From Rebecca billardiae RCC1528 (Eukaryota; Haptophyta), in assembly GCA_965240325.2 (NCBI GenBank), contig OZ251240.1, forward strand, positions 1,178,001-1,242,000: a stretch of 64,000 nucleotides of DNA. Reading direction: 5' to 3'. The translations under genes were made by a program, and so were the position numbers. Shown here piece after piece: positions 19,901-30,496 of the stretch. The notes under the pieces are model-generated. The model ran no database searches and was not told the origin of the DNA. It saw only the letters and a list, made by a program, of their open reading frames with translations. The first letter of the stretch is position 1. Every line of letters starts with the position of its first letter.

Positions 19901-22900
19901 GGAGCTCGCGCACGAGCGAGCCAATGGTGATCACCACGCCGATCAGCAGGATCTGCCTGAGGACCTCCAGGCACTCCCACCACACGAGCGAGGCGCGGTA
20001 CCCGTCGGCGAGGATGCGCACGCGCGGCTCGCCGTCGCGCAGCGCGGTGTACAGCGCGACGGGCACGCAGAGCGTGTACGTCAGCGCCGCGCCCACCGCC
20101 CACCACAGGTGGCGCGCGTGCGCCGCACCATCGTAGTCCACCGCCAGGTCCGTGCGCAGCACGCGCACAGGCGGCACCGACTCGGTGTCTAGTGAGTCGT
20201 AGGCCCAGTAGGAGTACACGGTCGCCGTGACGGTGGGCAGGAGCAGGTACGCGCCCAGCAGCACGGGCGCAAGCAGCTCCCGCGCCGACAGCGCGCAGCG
20301 CCACGCAAGCAGCGCGCGCCCGAGCGGCACGGCCAGCGCGCACGCCGGGGCGAGTGGCAGCGCCACCAACACGTGGTGGTACGTGGCGCCCGCGCACGCG
20401 AGGCCGTACTGGTGGAAGCGGTCGAACGAGAGGAAGCGGAAGCGCGAGAGCAGCGCGGAGAAGTTGGACGGGAGTGAGACCCCGTAGGTGCGCTCGATCA
20501 GCAGAACAAGCTGTATGTAAGCCAGCGCCGAGCGCGCGCACACCTTGAGGGAAGTGCGCGCACGCGCCGACAGCAGCGGTGCCAGCCACGGCGACGGGCG
20601 CATCGGCGGTGGGGGCGCGCGAGCGCCGGCCTCGGCGGCCGCGGGGTCCGCGGCGGCGCGATCCATTCCAGTGGATGGATGTGCGAGGCGGCGCGCGATG
20701 AGCCGCGCGCACGCGACACACGAGACGAAGCAGCCCACGACACCGAGCGCGATGAGCACGGGCGCCGTGCTCGCTGCGCGCAGCGTGCAACCCTGGCAAC
20801 TGCCCGCCGCATCTTCGTAAGTGCCCGCGGCGCACAGCGCGCAGTACGGCCCCTCGCGGCCGGGCGCGCAGTAGCCGCGCGACGCGTCCGCGCCGCCGGC
20901 GCACGAGGCGCGCGACGCGCACAGCCGGATGTCCGCTGTGCGCGCCGAATGCCGCCAGTACCCCGGCGCGAGCTGCAGTGCGTGCAGATGCGTGCCCGCG
21001 CCACACGCGACGGAGGCGTTGCAGATGTGGCAGCCGCGCTCGCCCGAGCCGTGCGTGCGCTCGTACGTGCCGCTCGGGCAGATGCACTCGGCCTCGGACG
21101 CGGCGCCGGACGAGAGCGTCTCCATACGCGCGTCGAGCGTGCGCACCGCCGCGCACGCCACGCACTGCGTCTCGGAGTGCCCAGCGGGCCGGAACGTATT
21201 GGGTGCGCACGGCACGCACGCTGCGTCGTCCGCGGCTGCTCGGAAGAAGCCGGCAGCGCATGGCGCGCGGTAAGTGAGCGCGCCGCCGTCGGCAGGGCTG
21301 CTTGCGCCACGCGTGCGGATCTCAACACCGAGCGCCTCGCCGTCGCGCGTGCCTGCCGGCCTCGCGGGCGTGGTGCACAGCAGCAGCGTCGACGAGATGC
21401 GCGCCACATCGGCGCACGGCGCGCCGCCGACGAACACGGCAATGTCTGCGCACGGCGCGGCGCACGGCAGCGCGCCGAAGTGCGTGCCCTGCACGATGAG
21501 CTGCTCGCCACCCTCGACTGCCCAGTTGTCTTTGCGCGGCAGGACGTTGCCGACCGAGGCGTGCGGCGGGCTCGGCGGCGGCGGGCTCGGCGGTGGGCTC
21601 GGCGGTGGGCTCGGCGGTGGGCTTGGCGGCGTACTTGGCGGCGGCATGCTCGGCGGCGGTCGCGGCAGTCGCGGAGGCGGGCTGGGCGGCAGGGGCGGCG
21701 ATGGTGGCGATGGCGGCGGGCTGGGGGGCGGCGTCGGCGAGCCAACGACTACATCAAACGAGTCCCGCACGATGGTATCAGCGCCGCCACCGCCGTGGAT
21801 GTAGTCGACGTCGCCGTCGGCAGTGTTGATATAGTCGTCACCAGCGCCACCAAACACTCGATCGTAGGCGTTGGCCGCGCCGTAGATGCGGTCGTTGCCC
21901 TCGCCGCCGTAGAGCCAGTTGTGCGTGATGCCGTGGCTCTGGTAGTCTAAATAGCTAGGGTTGCCGCCGGGATCCACGCGACCACCGCCGAACAGCACGT
22001 CGTCGCCCTCGCCACCGAACAGCACATTGCTCGCATCGCCGCCTTCGCCAAAATCATCATTCACGCCCGGCAGGTCACGTTGGAGGTCGAGCCCCGCGTC
22101 GCCGCCGACGAGCACGTCGTCTCCCGCGCCGCCATACAGCCGGTTGAACACGTAGCCGCCATACGCATACAAGTACCCGTTCGCTGCGTCCCCCCCATAC
22201 AGCGTGTCCGCGCCCTCGCCACCGCTCAGCCGGTTCACCGCGTTGCCGCCCTCGCCATTATATACGCCCACCCCTGCGTTGCCGCCGTGGAGCTCGTCGT
22301 CGCCCTCGTCCCCTGAGAGGACGTTCTCAACGGAACCAGCGTAGTTGCCGCTGACAGCATAGCCACCATTGCCGCCGCGCAGCGTGTCGTTGCCCGCACC
22401 TCCTGAGGCCACGTTGAGCGCCGAGCCGCCGTAATCGTCGTGCGCGTTCGCGCCGCTGCCGCCCTGGATGATGTCGTCGCCTGTGCTGCCATTCATCAGG
22501 TTGGTCACTGCAGCGCCACCCACGCCGGCGTCGCCGCCGAGAATGAAGTCGTCGTCCACGCCGCCGTCGATGTAATTCAGCGCGTCGCCCGGCCTGGTTT
22601 CCATCAGTTCCGGCGGATCGTGCGTGTCCGCGCCAGCCCCGCCGCCGTACAGCCGGTCAGCACCCTCGCCGCCGTCGATCCAGTTGCGCGCGGTCCCCCC
22701 GTTGGCAAAGTACGCAGAGGCGTCGCCTCCGTCCCCGCCATTGATCGTGTCGGCGCCCGCCCCGCCATCGAGCACATTGCGAACGCTGCCAGCAGTGGCC
22801 TCCCCCACATCGGACGCCCCACCTGAGCCACCGCTGATTGTGTCCGCGCCGCCGCCGCCGCTCACCCAGTTGCGCACCTCAGCGAGCCCCTCCTCTCCCC

Positions 22901-25900
22901 ATACGTCGACGCCGAAGCCGTCCAGTACGCCCTCGGCAGCGCTGAGGGTCTCGCCGGTGTCGGTCCCGATGAGCCGAATGTGATGCCACGGCGGTGGTGA
23001 GCTCGGAGGTGACGGCGGGCTCGGCGGGCTCGGCGGCGGCGAGAAGTGCTCGCACATCGAGCCGCCGTCGTCGAAGGTCGCACTGGAGTCGTAGTTGCGC
23101 GCGCGCGAGTCGGTGCAGCCGGAAACCTCTTCGTAGGGCGGGACGGCGAGGTCGATGCCGACGGCGTGCGTGAGCTGCGCAAGCGGGATGCTCGCAAGCG
23201 TGCCGACCACGTCGACGACTCCTGCACCGGCCCCACTGCCTGGCTGGAACACCGCGACGGTCAGCAGAGCAGAGCCAGCTGCAGCGCGCGCCACGCGGAG
23301 TTGCGCAGCAGCGTCCAAGCCGCGCTCGGAGAGCAGGCTGGCGACGCCCGAGAGCAACTCGGCAATAGCCGCGTCAGTGAGCTCGGAGACGTCGCCGTCG
23401 ACAACGAACGTGATGTACGTGACGGCGCCGGGCGGCGAGGGAGGTGGAGGCAGTGGCTGCTGGGGTGAAGGAGGTGGCATGGTCAGGCGGACAGGCGGTG
23501 GCGGCGGCGGCAGCGGTGCGGTGCGCGGAGGTGGCGGCGGCGCGTGCGGCGGCGCCGGCGGCGGTGGCGATGGAGGCGGTGGACTTGGCGACGGAGGCGG
23601 GGGCTGAGGAGGCGGTGGGTACGGCAACGTGCGCGGCGGAGGTGGCGGTGGGCTCGGCGGTGGAAGCGGGGGCGGGCTCGGCGGCGGATGCGGCGGATGC
23701 GGGGGCGGCCCAGGTGGAGCTGGCGGGCTCTGGGGCGGGCTGATGATGAACGGTGGAGGTGGCGGCAGGGACGGTGGGGGGAATGCGCACGCGACAGAGA
23801 GCGTGAAATCGCCAGCGTCGAAGTGTTGACCCCACCCTTCGATCTGCACCACGTACAGCCGCCCTGCCTCCATCGGCATCGCGATCAGCGCCTGCTGGGA
23901 GCAGCCAGGTATGGCGCTGTCGTCGTCGTACGCCACCACCTGCCGCGAGTCGTCCGCGTTGGGGCAGCCGTCCCACACGTGCAGGTACGCATCGAACTGA
24001 GTGCCACACGTGTCGAGGACCACCTCGGCGTCTGTGTCCACCGCGAGCGTGTAAAAGTGCTCGGGAGTGGTGGGCACCAGGAATCGCGACTCGCCGGAGG
24101 TGTGGCCATGGACCACTGAGCCGCAGCCGAGGCGGCCGACCTCGCTCGAGTTGGCCAAGCTGACGCATGGAGGCGGCTGCGGCGACGGCGGCGGCTGCGG
24201 AGGAGCCGGCGGCGGCGCAGGCGGCGAGGGCGGCGTCGGTGGCGAGGGCGGCGGCCCGGGTGGGCTGGGCGGCGTCGGAGGCGCAGCCGGCAGTGCTGGC
24301 AGTGGCGGTGGTGGCGGCGGCGACGCTGGAGGGATGAACTCCACGAGCATGTCCAGATTGGAGTATGCGTTCGTGCCGACATTCGACTGTACCGTCCGGC
24401 CGCACACCGCCCCCGGGGAAAGAGGAAAGAGGGTCTGCATCGATGCAAACACACCCACCGCACCGCACGTAGAGGGCGACGGCTTCCACTGCACAGCGTC
24501 CCTGAGCGTCACGCCGAACGCAAGCTCATCGCCTCTGTACTTTCTGTCCGCGAGGACCTCGAACGCGTCCCAGTCGCCCCCCACGCCGTTCACTTGCACC
24601 TTGATGTAGATGCCGAGATATCGCGTCCAGAAAGAGCTGCTGGACACAGAGAATGTCCAGCGCACATCGTACACGCCATCAGCTGCGGTCGGCACGACGC
24701 TGACCTGCCACAGGCGGTCAGAGCTCGAATAATCCGAAGTTTGGGCCAATCCAGCACACCTGCTCGACAGCCGCCGCCATGAGGAGGACATGTACTCAGG
24801 CTGGTACGACGCGCCAAAGTGCAGCCTGGTGCAGAGCGGCGGTGACTCGTCGGCGGTGCCAGAGGCGATCGGCGCTGGTGGAGGGCTTGGCGGAGATGGT
24901 GGCTGGCCAGGCAAGGGCACGCGCAGGCCAATGACGTATGCAGCGCCGGCTGCGTCGTGATTGCCATCCACAGATGCTGTCCGCCCTGCGCCAATGATGA
25001 CATCGACTTGGTTGCCACCGCCAGAGAGGTCACCAAGGACGGCAATGCCAGAGCCAAAGGCACCACCAGCGCCCAACGGCGCCGTGAGGCCACCAGCGCC
25101 CTCGCCGATGCGCAGCGCAAAACTGAGGGAGCCGTCTGCGCGCAGCCTGAGCACGTGCACGACGCCCCGCGGACTCACGCTCCAGTCGTTGCTCTCGCCG
25201 ACCGCATAGGATTTCCACGAACCGACGAGAGCATCCGGGACTCCGTCACCATCCAGATCGCCCACGCCGGAGCAGCTTCGTCCAAACTCGTTGAAATTGA
25301 GCAGATCCGGCCTGGTTGCGAATGCGCCGTCGTCTTCTACCATTCGCGCCAATATGGTCTGCCCGCCGCGCACCGTGCCATCACTGCGGAGCAGCAGGGT
25401 ACGCACGGCGCCCTGGTCGATGGCAGCGTATCGAAAGGCCTCTGGTGCGTCGAGGTAGCCGCCGCCGTCGTCTCCGCTTGAGCCAACAATTGCATCGGGG
25501 ACGCCGTCGCCGTCAAGATCGCCCAGGCCTGACACACACGAGCCAAACTGGTCGCCCCATGCGAGCGAGACCAGCGGGTACCCACTGGTCTGCCGTGTGA
25601 GCTTGGCTTGAGACTTGACGGTGCCGTCGCGCGACAGCATGAGCACATACGCGGCGCCGCTGTCAGCTAAGCTGTCGCCGTCCGTCCCTGGCGCACCCAC
25701 GATCAGATCAGGCACGCCGTCAGCGTCCACGTCGCCGAGCACGCCCACGTCCGAGCCGAAGCGATCACCATGGGCCAGCCACGCGCCGGCCTGCTGCAGA
25801 CCGCCCGTGGCGCTCGAGATCTTGGCGAAGGTCCGCACGCGCCCGCCCGTTGTGAGGAACAGAACGTAGCACGCGCCGCGCCCAGCACCTCCATCATTAT

Positions 25901-26375
25901 CGCCTGGGGCGCACACGACAAGCTCCACAGTGCCGTCACCATCCACATCGCCAGGAGACGCAACGCCCGAGCCGAACCTGTCTCCGTCCTCCAGTGTGCC
26001 GACGAAGCCGCCAGCAGTGTCCGAGATTGCGCTTGCCGACTTTACTGTCGCGTTGGGGTGGAGGGTGATGATCAGCGCTGCACCGCGCTCGTGCCCGCCG
26101 TCGTCCATGCCAGGAGCTCCGACGAGCACATCAGGGACGCCATCACCGTCCACATCGCCAAGCGCTGCGACGCGATCGCCAAAGTGCGCGTCGCTATGGA
26201 TGGCGCGTTGCGCGGCGCCCAGTGCGCTGGCGGCTGGTATCGTGGCCGCCGCGACGACGATGCCGCTGCCGAACGTCGCGTCGAGCGGGGGAGGGGGTGG
26301 TGGAGGAGGCGGTGCAGGTGGAGGCGGCGAGCTTAGTAACGCGACGAGCAGCATGGCTCCCACGCCGGTGACCAT
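16998..26375 (-). CDS. Giant FG-GAP / RTX / TIG / multi-TM / TIR receptor-like protein
   Basis: Exons (coding strand): 26375-19464, 19315-18071, 17900-17541, 17351-16998; introns of 148, 170 and 189 bp are GT-AG and the join gives about 2956 residues. Order: signal peptide and poly-Pro (1-32); six clear plus one weak FG-GAP propeller repeats with DVDGDG calcium loops (32-490); a beta-rich module (505-690); PPS-rich linkers; a PPC-like domain (737-862); a CTDSRARNYD motif; RTX-type GGxGxD calcium repeats (1170-1545); a TIG/IPT domain (1605-1700); a Cys-rich ephrin-receptor-like region with PGYWR (1704-1850); about nine TM helices (1860-2260); a TIR domain from 2297. The first TIR intron splits FVSH from VWRTGQDQ, restoring box 1. 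The TIR ends with FSSFNCRREL, placing a Glu near residue 2370 where NADase TIRs carry their catalytic Glu. The last 500 residues are low-complexity with no known fold. Inferred: a cell-surface adhesion receptor with cytosolic TIR signalling or NAD+-consuming output. Confidence 0.85.
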
Positions 26376-26638
26376 TTCGCCACGTCAACTTGATCAGCAC
26401 GAAGTGCTGCGCTGCCGCTCCGTGGCACGGTGGCACGCCGCTGGCGCCCGCCGTGCGAGTTGCAGCCCTTGAGCAGTACCTCTTCGTCGAAATCAATAAG
26501 TCGTCGTGGCTGCAACAGTCATATTTGAATATGACTACAGGTACGGCTATGCATATGCGTAGTATTATTAAGATGTGAAATTATGACAGTTTATGACGAG
26601 ATTCTGTTTGACTATAGTGAGAGTCTGATGATGGTCCT

Positions 26639-27636
26639 TAAGCCCATTTCACGTAACCAACCTCCAATAGCTGGCGGGAGTCTGAACTACAAACAATTCT
26701 GTCCGAGCCGAGAGGAGTTTGGGGGGAGGGCCGGGGCGGTGAGCCGCGTTGCCAGCCGCTCGGTGGCGCCGCCGCCGAGGTCGTTTCCGCGTCACACATC
26801 GACGTGCGTCGGTGTGATGTGTCTTCATCGGGCGTGTGTGAGTACTTGCAGGGGCCCTGCATTCCTTTAAGGCTCGGCATCGCACTCCTCCGAGTGTGCA
26901 CGCTCGTCAACGCCGTGCCGTGCGACTGCCTGCGCGTGTGGGCTTACACGCCGGCAATGTAGGCGAGACGAGCGCGGCTGAGCGCCAAGAGATGGGCGCT
27001 TCCACGCGGGAGTAGTATGGTGCGAGGCCCCCGACCCCTTGCGCATCGGCTCGAAGCGCGCCTGAAGCACTGGGCACTCTCCTTCACAGTATTGTCTCCC
27101 CCATCCCAAGCTTAGCTAAAACACCGCAGAAGTCAGAACGACGTGTTTCTGCGATTTGGACGATGGTGTGGTCATCGCGTGGGCAGCGGACAGACTCGCT
27201 ACTTCAGCTCCAGGCGCGCTTCGAGCCGATGCGCGAGGGGTCGGGGGCCTCGCACCATACTACTCCCGCGTGGAAGCGCCCATCTCTTGGCGCTCAGCCG
27301 CGCTCGTCTCGCCTACATTGCCGGCGTGTAAGCCCACACGCGCAGGCAGTCGCACGGCACGGCGTTGACGAGCGTGCACACTCGGAGGAGTGCGATGCCG
27401 AGCCTTAAAGGAATGCAGGGCCCCTGCAAGTACTCACACACGCCCGATGAAGACACATCACACCGACGCACGTCGATGTGTGACGCGGAAACGACCTCGG
27501 CGGCGGCGCCACCGAGCGGCTGGCAACGCGGCTCACCGCCCCGGCCCTCCCCCCAAACTCCTCTCGGCTCGGACAGAATTGTTTGTAGTTCAGACTCCCG
27601 CCAGCTATTGGAGGTTGGTTACGTGAAATGGGCTTA
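26639..27636. mobile_element. Foldback element: 426-bp near-perfect inverted repeats around a 146-bp loop
   Basis: Arms 26639-27064 and 27211-27636 are reverse complements with almost no mismatches; both ends read TAAGCCCATTTCACG. The flanks allow a TA target duplication (T-TA-AGCCC ... GGGCT-TA-T), which would fit a Tc1/mariner-type non-autonomous element, but this is not proven. Each arm carries the same open frame on opposite strands, a by-product of the symmetry; no transposase seen. Confidence 0.75.
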
Positions 27637-27639
27637 TGG

Positions 27640-27815
27640 CCGCCGGTCTGATAATTATGAAGGGGAACGATTTGCAATTCGAGTCTTAAATCATAGAATG
27701 AGTGGACCAACATCAACGCGCTCACACCACTGCCACTGCTGCAAGCTTCGACCAGTACCACTACAGACGAATCAGGAGAGCTGCGCCCTCGTACCTGTGT
27801 CTTTAAATCATAGAA
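27640..27815 (+). repeat. Dispersed repeat shared with 39050-39300
   Basis: Contains GGTCTGATAATTATGAAGGGG and, further on, a motif with GAATCAGGAGA and TTAAATCATAGAAT. Diverged versions occur in reverse orientation at about 39050-39300. No coding content. Confidence 0.5.
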
Positions 27816-29174
27816 TTAGTCTGATGACTGTCTGAGACCACACGAGACGACGATGATGATTCGACGATGATAATATGGCGGGTTCGGTTCTGTTTTGGGG
27901 TGGGTATTTGATGCACTTTGGGTTGCTCACCACTTGGGCGCGCACTGGGGGTGGCCGCGCGCGCTGGTCAGGAGGCCATGTCCCACCAGGCGACGCTGGG
28001 CAACGGCGCTGCCCGTATCGGCAGCATCGCGAGTGATTCGGCGCGTCCTGATGAGGTGATCCGGCCGCCTGGACAGCAAGAGAAGGCTGCTCATTTCGCC
28101 ACGGCAATGCGCTGCCCAGCAGCCTGCGCCGCGCATGCGCACGCGCCTCCCGGGGGAGTTTTGGACTGGGGTCGTTTAACGACGTGGCATGCAACGGGCA
28201 GGCGTCAGGCCGACTGCAGCAGACACGTAGAACGTGTCCGCGCCTTCTGATCATGGGTCAGGCTGGGGGTCATAATTTTCAAGCGCGCCTGGCGCGAGCA
28301 TGATGCGGCCGCCGGCGACCGGCGGCCCCGCAGCGGGTGCCTCACCGAAACGGGCGTCCTCCGGCTTGTCCTCGACGGCGAGGGCGAGGGGTGCACAGCT
28401 TTTTGCGTCCGTCCAAGCCTCTCCGCCTCTCCGTGTAAGGGGCGGGTGGTCATTTTGGCAGCAGTTGAAGCCACCCCGAACCCGCTACCCGCGACCCCGC
28501 CCCCGGCGGCGGCCGCTGCATAGTGAATGCGTGCATCACGACGGACGGCAACTGATCAGCTCGCTTCATATATATATATATCGTCATCACCCGTATATAC
28601 TGATCTCGCCTGCCTGAGCTGTGTGCGTCTCTTATCCTTAGTAAACTGTAGTATCGCTGCCTATCGTCCGACCTGATATCGGGTCGGACGGTAATTTTGA
28701 GTTTTTGATTCATGAGTTGATGACGGGCCAGCGGTCGTGATCGGACACTCGCGCATGCATGTGCGCCGTGCGCGTCCGTGCGGTGTGGCTCAGATCGATC
28801 GGATCGGCTGCCCTCCGCCGACTTTGACAAGTCCGACCCCGGGCCGCCGCGTTACGGCGTTAATACTTATTCGCCCGCCATCGTCGTTACTCGGAGCAGA
28901 TGGCATCAATGCCGCTTCACTGTTAGTGTTAACGCCTAGCCCTACTCAGACGGCTACTGTGTACTACTGTAGCTGCTTGAATTCTTGACTCGGAAACAGT
29001 AGTGCACGGTATAGTGTACCACTCTAACCACTCCGCCCGCGGGTACGTCGGGCCTCGAGGGAGTCAAGGCTCCTACGAAGTCCTGAAAAGTAAAATTCGA
29101 CAGGTCGGGCACCGTGTTGTGCCCCCGCGGACCGCAGGCCAGCTGCCGCGCGATCAGACGATCCGAGTCATCAA
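27816..29174. other. Repeat-derived spacer downstream of the SEC14 gene
   Basis: About 1.36 kb without a supportable gene. It contains a 40-bp trace of the family A end (28176-28216: TTTAACGACGTGGCATGCAA), a short TA run near 28567-28580 and otherwise nothing recognised. Confidence 0.45.
28176..28216 (+). repeat. Fragment of the family A terminal sequence
   Basis: Matches the outer end of family A at 2097 (AACGACGTGG[C/T]ATGCAACGG then CAGGCGTC). It diverges beyond about 40 bp. Confidence 0.6.
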
Positions 29175-30336
29175 TCAGATCGCGGCAGGGTCTTGGCGCT
29201 GCCGGCCGCCAATGCAGCCAAAGCAGCCGAGCCCCCTCGTGCTGGGGCGCGGCACCACCATCGGCACGTACGAGCCGCGCCGCTGCTGCGCGCTCACTGT
29301 CGACTTTGACGCCCACGGGCCCTGCTCGAGCAGAGGGTCGAACGTCGTGTCGTTGCCGCCGAGAAAGGCCGGAAGGTCGTTCGGATCGATGTGCTCGAAT
29401 AATTGCTCATGGTAGTCGCGCCCGAGGATGGTGATCTTCTTCGCCGTGCCCGGGTCGAGCAGGGACTTCACCACGCGCCACACCGCGGTGAACACCCCGG
29501 GCGCGTTGATGATGAAAAGTACCCCCATCGTCTCCGGGTAGTGGTCGCTCAGCACTTTGATCAGCCGGCTCAGCATCGCCTGCGTCTGCCCGTTCCACTT
29601 GCGGAGCGAGAAGCCGTCCATGTCCATGATGACGAAGGACTGGTTGATCACGCGGCCCGCGCGCTGGGTGCACGCCGGGTACTTGACGCGCAGCGTGTGC
29701 TCCTGCGGCGCACGGCAGGCGCGCATGGAGCGCGCGCGCGAGCGAATCAAAGCGCGTCCGGCGCGCGAAGGAATGGCCGTCGGAGCTCGGCGCGGCGCGG
29801 CGTGTCGGCCCGGCCCGGCGGGGCTGCGTGCTGCGCGCGCGCACCATCTCCCAGATCTTCGCCCGCTCCATCTCGTCCGGCGTCGTCACCTCCAGCAGCT
29901 GCTTCAGGTTGAGCCGCCCGACCAGGTCGATGTTGACCGGCCTGCCCACCCTATCGGTCTTATGGTACGTCTGCGGGTACGCCGCCTTGACCTCGCGCGG
30001 GCTGCGGTGGGTGAAGTCGGCGTAGACGTCGTCCACCTTGTACTCCCGCCGCCACGCCACGTCGTCCTTCACCATCGCCATCGTCTTGCCCAGGTCGAAG
30101 CCCCGCGCGCGCAGCCACCTGCACAGGTCGTGCTCGCTTTCCCACCCGTCGCCCGTGATGCCTTCGGCGCGCAGCCTCCGCTTGAACTCCTCGAGGGTGC
30201 GCCGCTCGTCTGACGTGAGCGTCTCCGGAAAACGCTTCCGATCCTCGATGTATACCCTTGTCGACGGTGGCGGCGGGGTCCTCGGCGGCGAGCCTGGCGT
30301 CGGCTTCGCCTGCTGCACGCCGAGGAAGCCCAGCAT
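29175..30336 (-). CDS. SEC14-like CRAL-TRIO phosphatidylinositol/lipid transfer protein
   Basis: Exons (coding strand) 30336-29845 and 29702-29175; the 142-bp GT-AG intron is in phase, and the product is 339 residues. The start is the ATG at 30336, giving MLGFLGVQQ; the frame is open further upstream but without family similarity. The CRAL-TRIO N-domain carries DLCRWLRARGFDLGKTMAMV (the 'lLRFLRAR.fd...a..ml' signature). The lipid-binding lobe has VGRPVNIDLVGRL, YPACTQRAGRVINQSFVIMDMDG, YPETMGVLFIINAPGVFTAVW, LDPGTAKKITILG and DLPAFLGGN, closely following yeast Sec14. Expected role: PtdIns/PtdCho exchange that stimulates phosphoinositide synthesis at Golgi or endosome membranes. Divergent with the RAP gene. 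Confidence 0.92.
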
Positions 30337-30496
30337 GATGTCACTGGGTGCCACCCGCCGCTGCCGCCGAGAAAGCCAGAAAGGCGAGCTGCCTCCCCTG
30401 CTGACCACCGGACGGCGTATCCGGACCAGCCCAGCGGCGGCACGGCGCGAGCCTGAGTGCCCCCACGCCGCTCTCGAGGCAGGGCGCAGGCTGCCG
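30337..30496. promoter_or_regulatory. Short divergent promoter between the SEC14 and RAP genes
   Basis: Only 160 bp separate the two opposing start codons, so transcription is probably initiated bidirectionally. No specific site could be assigned. Confidence 0.45.
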
